Assembly: GCA_022511125.1 (NCBI GenBank)
Contig: JAFLSD010000003.1
Span: 1 to 64,000 of the forward strand
Length of the DNA: 64,000 bases
Direction of reading: 5' to 3'
Origin: Paramuribaculum sp.
GTDB lineage: Bacteria > Bacteroidota > Bacteroidia > Bacteroidales > Muribaculaceae
Part shown: positions 8,636-17,123 of the stretch, one piece after another
Layout: every line of letters begins with the position of its first letter
How positions within the stretch are numbered: the first letter of the stretch is position 1
Notes under the pieces: generated by a model
The model's input: the letters and a program-made list of their open reading frames with translations, nothing else
Told to the model about the DNA's origin: nothing
The model's database searches: none
Made by a program: the position numbers and the translations under genes

Positions 8636-10024
8636 TCATGAACCGGGAGGAGGAACCGGAGGCGTAGGCACAGGAGGTGGTGGAGGTGGTGTTGCGGGCA
8701 TGAAAAGTACGTTTAGTTCCGAAACGTTCCCTGCCTGTTCCCAATTTGCCATTCCTTGTTTCCAGACGTAAGTTTGGGGGGTCATCTGACCTTGTGCGAC
8801 GAGTTGCTGCAAATGTGCAATTCCGAACGGTCCCGATGACTGACCGTTAAAAGCTACCATATATTGAGATTGAGGCAACGGAGGAGGCGTCTGCATTGCT
8901 GTATTCATCTGCTGTCCCATGTTGTTCATCATACCGGCCATCTGCTGACCCATAGCGCCGCCCATCATCATGCCTGTCATCATGCCTGCCGCGTTAAAAC
9001 CGCCTGCGCTGCCTGACTCGCCGTTGCCTCCGAGATTCATCGATCCCATCTGCCCCAGATTCTGAGCACCCGTTTTAAGCACGTCGGCTTGTAGATTGAT
9101 AGTATGAGCTCCCAGGAAAGTCGTTTCCGACTGCAGTCGCTGTGCTCTCTGCATTTCTTCACGCTGGCGACGCAGAACATCTTCAAGATTTGCTGCATTG
9201 ATTTCCTGCATTTCCTGAAGATTCTTTATGTTGACATCGGTCTGTGCATCGATTGTCTTCGCCATATTGCCCGCGGTAAGCCTCCGAAGCTCCTCATAAT
9301 AAGGACTTTCATAGTCTATTTCTATGGCGCCGATGTCAAGTCCCCTCACATTCACGCCAAAGTCGCTTTCCAGACGCGGAACAAGATGGCCGGCAACCCT
9401 GTCGTTGATCTCCATGATCTTATTTTCGATCTGGACCAAAGGAATGCCCATTTCTGACGGAACTGACATTACTGTTGACTTCACATAACGGGTCACAGCA
9501 TCCTTTATCTGAGCGTTGAATTGTTCAAGGGTGAAATTGACCATTCGGTTAAGTTTGATAAACTCCCGGTAATCCGATATATTGAATGTCAATATGCCTC
9601 TTACGGCTACCGGAACGCCATGATCGGGAAAACGAGGATCGAAAACGTTAAAATAAGGAATCGCGAACCTGATCTGGTTGTTTTTCTGGAGATTGATGAA
9701 ATAGATATCCGCCTGGAAAGGTGACTCGCCCCCATAGGCAAGACCTATCAAGTTTGCCAATACAGGAAAATTGGCTGTTTTTATCGTGTCGTCATATGGC
9801 CCTACGATAAAGTCCTGCATTGTGCCGTCGTTCTGTTTGTAGACGAACACAGCTACCTCTCCGTCTTTCACGCGCAGACTACTCCCGAAACGAATAGCGT
9901 TTTCACGAGAGGTGGAGTTTAGTTCCTGACCCGCAGGACGCCATTTCCATACTAAATAGTCTGTCTCGTCGCAGCGGATCACGTTCATCACGCCGCCACT
10001 TTTTCCTCTTCCGAACAATCCCAT
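8636..10024 (-). CDS. SPFH domain protein with C-terminal GYF_2 domain
   Basis: Residues 1 to about 290 look like the SPFH/Band-7 type found in Bacillus YdjI (often labelled virion core protein): DETDYLVWKWRP, then FGSSLRVKDGEVAVFVYKQ, PVAVRGILTFNISDYREF and the segment ending ALDIGAIEID-like GLDIGAIEIDYESPYYEELR. A Gln/Glu-rich helix follows (about 270-310), then a Gly/Met-rich linker and a GYF_2 domain near residues 390-440. The protein ends in a polyproline tail (TPPPPPPVPTPPVPPPGS), a plausible ligand for GYF_2 domains in this or the next protein. No transmembrane segment is seen. Confidence 0.88.
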   Translation of the reverse strand: MGLFGRGKSGGVMNVIRCDETDYLVWKWRPAGQELNSTSRENAIRFGSSLRVKDGEVAVFVYKQNDGTMQDFIVGPYDDTIKTANFPVLANLIGLAYGGESPFQADIYFINLQKNNQIRFAIPYFNVFDPRFPDHGVPVAVRGILTFNISDYREFIKLNRMVNFTLEQFNAQIKDAVTRYVKSTVMSVPSEMGIPLVQIENKIMEINDRVAGHLVPRLESDFGVNVRGLDIGAIEIDYESPYYEELRRLTAGNMAKTIDAQTDVNIKNLQEMQEINAANLEDVLRRQREEMQRAQRLQSETTFLGAHTINLQADVLKTGAQNLGQMGSMNLGGNGESGSAGGFNAAGMMTGMMMGGAMGQQMAGMMNNMGQQMNTAMQTPPPLPQSQYMVAFNGQSSGPFGIAHLQQLVAQGQMTPQTYVWKQGMANWEQAGNVSELNVLFMPATPPPPPPVPTPPVPPPGS

Positions 10025-10054
10025 TTATGAATTAATTATAATTTATAGTTCCTA

Positions 10055-10822
10055 TTATTTTCTTCCGAATAGTTTGCCGAACAGTCCCTTGTTTTCTTCC
10101 TGCGACAGCAACTGCCTGACTTGAGGATCATCGCCGAAAAAGAATTTGGCTTTTTCGATACATTCGGCATATTTCCGTTTATAAGCCTTGGTTGTTTCCT
10201 GATTCTCCGACAAAAGTACGTTCACTTTCGATTGAGGCTTCAGGAATAAGATGAATTCCAACAGATCTTCTTTCGAATTCGGTACGGGGAAATTGATGAT
10301 AGCCTGAGCCATCGCATTGTCCCGTTTTCTATCTTCGTCAATCGACAGAAGACCCAGCAAACCGCCGCTCTTAAATTCTCTCTTGCCGATTTCATCAAGC
10401 ATGTCCGAAAATTTTTGCCGCGAACTGACAGCCTCAACACCTACGAAAGCATAGCCGCAGTCACCGCATCGCATTGAGCCCGCCTCCACAATGGCACCGC
10501 AATGGGGACATTTACGCACGTCGCCATATTTTGCATTCTCTTTCCGCGCTGTCGGCTCGGAAGAAGGAACAGGCGGTGGCACAGGCATTTCAAAAGAAAT
10601 AGCTTGAGATGCAGACTCATCGGTTGTCGGTTGGGATTCGGCCGCTATTGCCGCCGACTTCTTTTTCATCTTCGCCAAACGAGCGTCAATGATAATATCA
10701 AGTTCTTCGGGATCTTCACCCTCGGCTAACGCCCTTCGATGGAGCACTGCGCGCTCTTTTTCGGTTATAACGCCGTCCTCTAAAATGGCGTCTATCAATT
10801 CTTCAAGTTCTTCGGAGTACAT
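10055..10822 (-). CDS. zinc-ribbon protein with short N-terminal helical module
   Basis: Residues 1-52 form a short acidic helical module (MYSEELEELIDAILEDGVIT, EKERAVLHRRALAEGEDPEE) resembling SHOCT/TerB-like modules. A low-complexity Pro/Ser linker leads to a zinc ribbon with Cys105, Cys108, Cys119 and Cys122 (CPHCG, CGDCG). The C-terminal 120 residues are soluble and unrecognised. It is a paralogue of the next gene upstream and sits 30 nt before the SPFH gene. A function in membrane or envelope stress is suggested only by its SPFH partner. Confidence 0.82.
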   Translation of the reverse strand: MYSEELEELIDAILEDGVITEKERAVLHRRALAEGEDPEELDIIIDARLAKMKKKSAAIAAESQPTTDESASQAISFEMPVPPPVPSSEPTARKENAKYGDVRKCPHCGAIVEAGSMRCGDCGYAFVGVEAVSSRQKFSDMLDEIGKREFKSGGLLGLLSIDEDRKRDNAMAQAIINFPVPNSKEDLLEFILFLKPQSKVNVLLSENQETTKAYKRKYAECIEKAKFFFGDDPQVRQLLSQEENKGLFGKLFGRK

Positions 10823-10862
10823 CTTTTTTATCTAATGACTAAATGATACTTAACTTGGAATT

Positions 10863-11666
10863 TTAAAGCGAATTCTCTAAAATAATCCATAAAATTAGGC
10901 CAATTATTACATAAACCAAAGCAACAGTCCACAGAACTCTTGCGCTCCGCGACAAATTTCTCCAACGGAATTTCTTATTTTTGGTGTACTGCTGATAAAG
11001 AGGCGTAAACATAGGATCATCTGGAAAAAACAGTTTGGCCTTCTCTACACATTCGAAATATTTGGCTCTATAGGCCGATGCAATCTTCTCGTCTCCTCTT
11101 GTCACATGCATACCCGTTGTTCTTATTTTCGGTTCCAAAAACAAAATAAACTCCAGCAGATCTTCTTTGGCAAGAGGAATCGGGAAATTATAAATCACGG
11201 AATATATCTGCTCAACCCTTTCGCTGCTTAGTCCTAAAACATCTTTTATGGAACTTACGGGATATCTCTCGTTGATTTCCTCCAATTTTTTTGAAAATTT
11301 CTCGACCGATCTGTTAGCTTCAACGGCCACGAAGGCATATCCACAATCAGAACATTTCACTGATGTTTCCATCACTGTAGCTCCGCAATTCGGACATTTC
11401 CGCAATACGCCATATTTGCTATTATGCTGTGGGTAATCTTTATGCGGCGATCGCTGATAACCTGAGGCCATGGGTGGTATCGGAGGGATGGGAGGGACTT
11501 TTGCCTTATTCGATTTGGCAAGACGTGCTTCCATTATCAGATCGAACTCATCGATATCGACTCCTTCCGATGCTGCTCTCCGACGGAGTATCTCACGCTC
11601 CTTATCAGTCAGCACGCCGTCTGCCAAAGCTCCGTCTATCATCTCTTCCAATTCCTCTGAAAACAT
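10863..11666 (-). CDS. zinc-ribbon protein with N-terminal helical module and C-terminal membrane anchor
   Basis: Paralogue of the neighbouring zinc-ribbon protein: MFSEELEEMIDGALADGVLT at the N-terminus, a zinc ribbon (CPNCG, CSDCG) near residues 100-120, and the shared stretch IPLAKEDLLEFILFLEPK. Unlike its paralogue it ends in one transmembrane helix (VALVYVIIGLILWIIL). The open frame extends to 11693, but that codon lies in the predicted -7 element and the paralogue begins at MYSEELEE, so ATG at 11666 is preferred (267 residues). First gene of the five-gene operon. Confidence 0.83.
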   Translation of the reverse strand: MFSEELEEMIDGALADGVLTDKEREILRRRAASEGVDIDEFDLIMEARLAKSNKAKVPPIPPIPPMASGYQRSPHKDYPQHNSKYGVLRKCPNCGATVMETSVKCSDCGYAFVAVEANRSVEKFSKKLEEINERYPVSSIKDVLGLSSERVEQIYSVIYNFPIPLAKEDLLEFILFLEPKIRTTGMHVTRGDEKIASAYRAKYFECVEKAKLFFPDDPMFTPLYQQYTKNKKFRWRNLSRSARVLWTVALVYVIIGLILWIILENSL

Positions 11667-11690
11667 ATAAACAAATGATTTATACCGGCT

Positions 11691-11722
11691 CAAATATAGA
11701 AAACTTTCTTTTATCTGCCAAT
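11691..11722 (-). promoter_or_regulatory. promoter of the SPFH/zinc-ribbon operon
   Basis: Minus-strand ATTG (11719-11722) and TATATTTG (11691-11698) are 20 nt apart. A start site near 11684 would give an 18-nt leader to the ATG at 11666. Confidence 0.68.
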
Positions 11723-11978
11723 CGATTTAACATCCTTTTCTGAATAAAATTCAATCTGTGTCCTATTTTGTCACACATCGCGACTGAAATAGGAGGAAGT
11801 TTCTATATTTCCTCGCACATTCCACTCGCTTTCTCTTTCGCCGACCGACAAATTATAAATTCTATATTCTTCTGATTATCATTACAGAATTAGAAATATT
11901 ATTCGAAATAAGAAAATGTTTTTACTCAAATTTACACTTTTGGGGAAAATGTTGTCTCCCTTCGTAAATTGAAAAAGG

Positions 11979-12557
11979 TCAGTTTAATATCCAATTTAGT
12001 TTTTCTATCAAGGCTTTTAAAGTTTCAGTCATTTCTTCCAAAGAAACGACTTCGGTCGTCGCTGGCAAATGGACAAACAGGGCTTTCGTCGGAATATCGT
12101 TTTCTTTCAAGTAATGCAAGATATGATAGTATACGCTATTGCATACGAAAGTCCCCGTAGAGTTGGTCACTTTTACTTTATGTCCCCTATCTTTCAGAAA
12201 CTGTGCCATTCTTTTTACGGGCAATTCCGTGAAATAAGCCTTGGGAGCATCTACTATTAATTCGGCATCATCGGCCGTAACTCCGTCGTTATCCGCGCCG
12301 AGCGAATCTTTATAGTTTATCGCTACACGCTCTAATCTGACATAGTCGGTTGTAAATCCAGTTTCTCCCATTATTAACACCAAATCATAACGTTTATGAT
12401 TAAGTCTCTCGATAATGACCTGATGGGACTTCTCGAAACTGACAGGTATTTTAATTACATCTACATTTCGCATCCCTTCTAACTGTTGCGCGACTTCCCA
12501 GGCGTTGTTTATACTTCGACCGCCAAAAGGCTCAAATCCACAAATCAATGCATTCAT
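11979..12557 (-). CDS. pcp: pyroglutamyl-peptidase I family protein (peptidase C15)
   Basis: Pcp removes N-terminal pyroglutamate from peptides in the cytosol. The fold signature NALICGFEPFGGRSINNAWE opens the protein, and the catalytic elements are recognisable: the Glu in RLERVAIN, the Cys in STGTFVCNSVYYHIL and the His in LFVHLP. The usual GQAGGR loop is replaced by MGETGFT, so substrate range may differ from the classical enzyme. Start ATG at 12557 aligns with the family; the open frame extends to 12590 but would overlap the upstream gene. About 192 residues. Probably co-transcribed with the unknown gene upstream (1-nt gap). Confidence 0.85.
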   Translation of the reverse strand: MNALICGFEPFGGRSINNAWEVAQQLEGMRNVDVIKIPVSFEKSHQVIIERLNHKRYDLVLIMGETGFTTDYVRLERVAINYKDSLGADNDGVTADDAELIVDAPKAYFTELPVKRMAQFLKDRGHKVKVTNSTGTFVCNSVYYHILHYLKENDIPTKALFVHLPATTEVVSLEEMTETLKALIEKLNWILN

Positions 12558-12558
12558 C

Positions 12559-13458
12559 TCACTCCTCATAGTTGGGGATATCATAGCCATTGAATCCTAT
12601 TGCTTTCGTTGTAAGACTCTGAGGGATCGGCACATCTTTTTTGCTCAAGATGTATTCATTAATGCAATCTGCAATTGTCTTAGCAATCAGTAAACGCTTG
12701 TCGTTCCATAGCAACGTGCTCCAAGCTATTCTCAATACTACGGCATTTAAATCTTTGGGAACATCAAGTTTTCTTCGCCACATAGTTTTGATAGCAGTAG
12801 AATGATATCGTCCGCTGTCGCAAAGAAGTCCGAATTTTTCTTCCATCGTTTCAGCAAAGGCGGCATAGAACTTTTTATATGTTTCGATATCATTTACCAG
12901 TAAGGCGTCACCTTCGAATGACTCGACGCCTTTGCCATTTCCTATTCCGAAATGGAAGGATGTGTCATATTCCAATTCCTGTGCTCCGCTTGCCGGGAAT
13001 ATATCGAAACTCCATGAATCGGGTTTGTCAACTAATTTTTCAAGATCTTTAAAATATTCTTTTTCTGAATCGGTATATTCCACATCATCTTTCTTGATAT
13101 AAACAGGACGATATATCGTTCTATTGCCAATTTCCCTACCGATGAAATTAAAACCACCCATTAAAGCTATATAGAAAGCGAAAGTACCACCCGCGGCATC
13201 CACTATGCTCGCTGATGCTATGATAGTGACTCGTGATCCTCTGTCTATACAGCAACCATAACTCCGGTTGAAAGGGAAATGCTCAACAGCAAGCCTATCC
13301 ATCGGTTTTGCTTCTACGGGAATTGTTGCCGCCAGATTAATGACTCTGTATCCCGGAGTTTGTTCAACTGTTTCAATTATCTCCGAATCAGTCAATCCTG
13401 CGCGTGATTGAATGTCGGCGAACCTCTCTATATTCACCATCTCATAAGCGGACATCAT
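12559..13458 (-). CDS. protein of unknown function (299 aa)
   Basis: I do not recognise this protein. It has no signal peptide or transmembrane segment; composition is that of a soluble globular enzyme. Noticeable patches are YGCCIDRGSRVTIIAS near residue 70 with a vicinal Cys-Cys, FIGREIGNRTIYRPVYIKK near 105-125, and a His-containing DTSFHFGIGNGKGVE near 165. It ends 1 nt before the Pcp-family start codon, so the two are very likely translated together. ATG at 13458, 13455 or 13440 could be the start. Confidence 0.75.
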   Translation of the reverse strand: MMSAYEMVNIERFADIQSRAGLTDSEIIETVEQTPGYRVINLAATIPVEAKPMDRLAVEHFPFNRSYGCCIDRGSRVTIIASASIVDAAGGTFAFYIALMGGFNFIGREIGNRTIYRPVYIKKDDVEYTDSEKEYFKDLEKLVDKPDSWSFDIFPASGAQELEYDTSFHFGIGNGKGVESFEGDALLVNDIETYKKFYAAFAETMEEKFGLLCDSGRYHSTAIKTMWRRKLDVPKDLNAVVLRIAWSTLLWNDKRLLIAKTIADCINEYILSKKDVPIPQSLTTKAIGFNGYDIPNYEE

Positions 13459-13610
13459 GCGCCCGTGGCTTATGTATGCGGCAAAACTGACGGAATTACT
13501 TTCGAATTTCTTCCCTGATCGCCCACATTATCTTTTGACCCATACCGACATTCGTCCGTTCATAATTTTATACAGTCACTTTGGCGTTTTAGAGTTAGAC
13601 AAAAATAGTC

Positions 13611-13618
13611 TATCTTTG
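13611..13618 (+). promoter_or_regulatory. -7 element for the CotH-family gene
   Basis: TATCTTTG matches TAnnTTTG, with T-rich TTTT at 13587-13590 in place of TTTG at a 20-nt spacing. The leader to the ATG at 13670 would be about 45 nt. Confidence 0.55.
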
Positions 13619-13669
13619 CATTGAATTTGATTTATCAATTCTTTTTAAAAGGGAAATAGATTTATTACT

Positions 13670-16171
13670 ATGAAGATGCGGAATTTTCTTTCTTTATCGA
13701 CCATATTAGTTGGCTGTCTATTGACTGTAGCGTCCTGTTCGAAAAGCAGACACGCCGACCAACCGCTACCCCATGTCGTCATAAATGAAATTATGCCTTC
13801 CAATCGTACCGGCCTTTTGACCAACGAGGGCACGACTGCCGACTGGATAGAGATAAAAAATCTTGAGGAAGATACAGTCAATCTTGAGGGATTCAAACTT
13901 TCCGTGATCAAACGTGTGATAGTCGACAGTTTAGAGTCGGATACTGCCGTTAAAGTAAAGACGTGGTCTTTCCCCGATGTTAATATCGCGGAAGGCGAAT
14001 GTCTGATAGTTTTCGCCGAAAAAGAAAAAAAGAAAGCCGGTAAAGAAAAAAGCAAGAAAAACAGCAAATCGCTTATTGCCGACTTTAACCTGCCGAAAGA
14101 AGGAGGAACCGTTCAATTTCTTTCTCCCGACGACGAGATAATTAACGAAGTCACTTACGGACAGATGGCTGCCGATCATTCTTTCGCCAGACAGTCGGAC
14201 AGCACTTATACAGCAACATATTGGCAAAGTCCGGGATTCGATAATAACCGTCATGGATATGAGCAGGCCAATGAGCGTATCGACAAACAACGGCAGAGCC
14301 CGCTGTTGATATGGGAGGTTATGAGCAGGTCAAAAAAATCTAATGAAAATTGGGTGGAGCTTAAGAATGTAAGCGATGCCGAAATCGATCTGTCAGAATA
14401 CAGTCTCTCGAAAAAAGAAGGGAAAAAAGAAGGGTGGAGATTGCCGGAAAGAAAATTACAGCCCGGCGAATTTATAACCATACGGTTAATGGGTAAGAAA
14501 GCCAATCCAAATAACGTATTGCACGCGCCGTTCAAATTAAGTAATGCCGAAACAGTGATTCTGTCGAGGAAAGGAAAATTTGCTGACGGTATGTGCGCTA
14601 AACCGACCGTCTACGGGGGCTCCATAGGCCGTTCCGCGGCATCGAAAGGTTTCTTTTTCTATAACACACCCACGAAGAATGAGGAGAACGGTAAGGATGG
14701 CCGACGTTACATTGCCGATAAGCCTCAGTTCGACCACGAGCCCGGAATCTATTCCAAGGACGACACCCTCGTCCTGCGACTCAAAGACCGTAGCCGAACT
14801 GTACATTACACTCTCGACGGCAGCGAGCCTACAACCGCATCACCCGTATTGAAGGATTCCTTAATGCTCACAAAGAGTGCCGTTATACGCACTTTCGCCA
14901 GAGGTGACAGTGCCACTTTACGTAGCGGTATCGCCACAGCCACTTATCTTTTAGGCGTGGAGCACGATATGCCGGTCGTTAACATCTCCGTCAATCACAA
15001 CGACCTCTATGGTTACACCAACGGTATTTATGCAGACGGACCCGGTTATTCCCCGGAATGGCCCCATCATGGCGCCAATTTTTGGAATATGTGGACGAAA
15101 AAGGCTCACGTTGAATTTTTCGACAACAATGACAACGATGGTTTTTCCGTCGATTGCGGCCTAATGATATTCGGCGGTTACTCACGCTATGAAGCAAAGA
15201 AATCATTCCGACTGAAATTCAGAGGTGAATATGGAGATACGGAAGTGGATTATGATTTCTTCGACAACGGTCAACCGCTTGAATTGGAAGATTTAATCCT
15301 TCGGTCCGGATCGCAGGATTTCAACAGATGCATGATTCGCGACGAGTTTTTCACTTCTCTCATGAAAGAGAACAGCCCTACTATTCTGACACAGATTTAC
15401 CGTCCGGTGGCACTATATGTCAATGCCAAATATTTCGGATTATATTACGTCCGGGAGAAGATTGACAAGCATTTCGTTTCGCGCCATCTGAATGTACCGA
15501 CCGACTCCGTTAATATCATAATGTCGAAAGGTTATAACGAAGAAGGAAGCAGCATACCCTACAACCGGCTTATGCAGTATGTATCGTCCCACGACATGAC
15601 CAATAGCGATAACTATAAATATATCCGCGACAATGTAGATCTCACGGGACTGATAGACTACAAACTGGGACAAATCTACTCGGGAAATACCGATGTGGGT
15701 AACATACGCTATGTTCGGTCGACATCGCCCGAAAGCGACAAGAAATGGCACTTCGTGTTCTATGATCTTGATGCTACGTGGGTTGGCTATAAACCGGATG
15801 CCGCTTTCTATCTGTCGACGGGGCCTACAGCGGAAGGAGTGAGTGCACACAATATCTTAATAAACCGACTTCTCGCAAACAAGGATTTCAGAGCATTGTT
15901 CCTACAGAGACTATCACATCACATGACCAACACGTTCTCGGAGAAGAACACAACCGCCGTTTTCGATAAACTTGTGAGCCAAATACGACCTGAAATGGAA
16001 CGGAATTGCGAACGTTGGCCTCAATTGAGTTACGATCAATGGGAAAAGAACATCGAAAGTTTCCGTGCTAAATTTTCCGACAAGCACAAAATCATGCTGA
16101 ATGATTTGCGGCAATACCTGCGGGTTACAGATGAGGAAAACAAAAAATATTTCGGCCATTTAGGTTTCTGA
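13670..16171 (+). CDS. CotH kinase family lipoprotein with lamin-tail domains
   Basis: The 833-residue protein begins with a lipoprotein signal (lipobox LTVASC, Cys23). Two lamin-tail-like domains follow: VVINEIMPSNRTGLL...ADWIEIKNL near 35-190, and LLIWEVMSRSK...NWVELKNVSDAEIDLSEYSL near 210-310. A chitobiase-like module has the motif VHYTLDGSEPT near 380. The C-terminal 400 residues are the CotH domain, an atypical protein kinase fold (RSGSQDFNRCMIRDEF, YVNAKYFGLYYVREKIDKHF, FVFYDLDATW). In Firmicutes CotH phosphorylates spore coat proteins; in Bacteroidota the substrate is unknown. Lies tail-to-tail with a VTC-domain gene. Confidence 0.92.
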   Translation: MKMRNFLSLSTILVGCLLTVASCSKSRHADQPLPHVVINEIMPSNRTGLLTNEGTTADWIEIKNLEEDTVNLEGFKLSVIKRVIVDSLESDTAVKVKTWSFPDVNIAEGECLIVFAEKEKKKAGKEKSKKNSKSLIADFNLPKEGGTVQFLSPDDEIINEVTYGQMAADHSFARQSDSTYTATYWQSPGFDNNRHGYEQANERIDKQRQSPLLIWEVMSRSKKSNENWVELKNVSDAEIDLSEYSLSKKEGKKEGWRLPERKLQPGEFITIRLMGKKANPNNVLHAPFKLSNAETVILSRKGKFADGMCAKPTVYGGSIGRSAASKGFFFYNTPTKNEENGKDGRRYIADKPQFDHEPGIYSKDDTLVLRLKDRSRTVHYTLDGSEPTTASPVLKDSLMLTKSAVIRTFARGDSATLRSGIATATYLLGVEHDMPVVNISVNHNDLYGYTNGIYADGPGYSPEWPHHGANFWNMWTKKAHVEFFDNNDNDGFSVDCGLMIFGGYSRYEAKKSFRLKFRGEYGDTEVDYDFFDNGQPLELEDLILRSGSQDFNRCMIRDEFFTSLMKENSPTILTQIYRPVALYVNAKYFGLYYVREKIDKHFVSRHLNVPTDSVNIIMSKGYNEEGSSIPYNRLMQYVSSHDMTNSDNYKYIRDNVDLTGLIDYKLGQIYSGNTDVGNIRYVRSTSPESDKKWHFVFYDLDATWVGYKPDAAFYLSTGPTAEGVSAHNILINRLLANKDFRALFLQRLSHHMTNTFSEKNTTAVFDKLVSQIRPEMERNCERWPQLSYDQWEKNIESFRAKFSDKHKIMLNDLRQYLRVTDEENKKYFGHLGF

Positions 16172-16187
16172 CCTCAACAGAGTCGTT

Positions 16188-16949
16188 TTAAAAGCCGGAA
16201 TTTATTCGGTCAATCGTTCTCAACTTCACTTTAAGACGGTTTTGTTTCAAGGCGGAATCTGTCATGGCCATGCCTACACAGTATTTGCTGAAGCCGTTAG
16301 GATGGATGCGTAGTTCCCTAAGCAACGAATCCAAGTCGGATTTGCAATTACGTCCGTCTCTTTTCCACTCTATCACCCCGATGTTTGGAAGGCTGACACG
16401 ATTGTCATTCAGAAGATTGTGGAATTCGATATGGGTATCAATCGTAATTCTTTCGGTCAGATGTTTATCGACAAGAGTGACACGATAGAAATGATTTTCT
16501 ATTCTGGGAAATAATTGAGCCGGATCATAAATGGAATGTCTGTTTATAAAATCAGTATATTGAGCTAAGAGCGTATCTTCTTCCATTACAACACGCTTTT
16601 TTCGCGTTCGCCCTTTATTGTTCTTTGTTTTGATTTCTAAAAACGGTGGAGTATCACTATTTTCATACTGTCTTATTCTGATCTTTTGTCTATTTTTCTT
16701 GCCGCGCTGGTGCTGATAGAACATGTTTACATCGGCAGTATCATAATATTTTGTATAATACGGCATGTTTGAATGTCCGCCTATCTGCTGGAGCATATAA
16801 TCGCCGGAAGTGATCTCTAAAAAATCTTCAATTTTGTCGAAACTCGTGACGAATTTGGTATCTATCCTGTTCATCAACCTAACCTTCCCCATTTCTTCAA
16901 GAGAAATAGATTGAAAGGACTTGATTATGGCTTCATCGATCATCGACAT
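16188..16949 (-). CDS. VTC-domain polyphosphate polymerase family protein
   Basis: The VTC domain is the catalytic tunnel fold of eukaryotic Vtc4, which builds polyphosphate from ATP; bacterial members are less studied. Typical basic strands are visible: RIDTKFVTS near residue 26, MPYYTKYYDTADVNMFYQHQ near 63-82, RQKIRIRQY, FLEIKTKNNKGRTRKKRV, and the acidic VIEWKRDG strand near 192. The 253-residue protein is soluble. Bacterial VTC proteins are often encoded beside CotH-family genes, as here, commonly with a DUF4956 membrane protein; I see none nearby. Confidence 0.88.
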   Translation of the reverse strand: MSMIDEAIIKSFQSISLEEMGKVRLMNRIDTKFVTSFDKIEDFLEITSGDYMLQQIGGHSNMPYYTKYYDTADVNMFYQHQRGKKNRQKIRIRQYENSDTPPFLEIKTKNNKGRTRKKRVVMEEDTLLAQYTDFINRHSIYDPAQLFPRIENHFYRVTLVDKHLTERITIDTHIEFHNLLNDNRVSLPNIGVIEWKRDGRNCKSDLDSLLRELRIHPNGFSKYCVGMAMTDSALKQNRLKVKLRTIDRINSGF

Positions 16950-17093
16950 ATAAAATCGGCTAAGAACATTTTAATTGTCAAAGATATAAACAAAAAAATG
17001 ATTTAATTGTATATTTATTAATTATCATTCTGAAAAAAACATAAAAATTCTAAGAACTCCCTTAACCGACTCCTCGCTACACTCATTTTTTAG

Positions 17094-17101
17094 TAAATTT
17101 G
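17094..17101 (+). promoter_or_regulatory. -7 element for the phosphoesterase lipoprotein gene
   Basis: TAAATTTG matches TAnnTTTG 22 nt before the ATG; no good -33 element is seen. Leader would be about 16 nt. Confidence 0.45.
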
Positions 17102-17123
17102 TCGATATATTAAAACGATTCAC

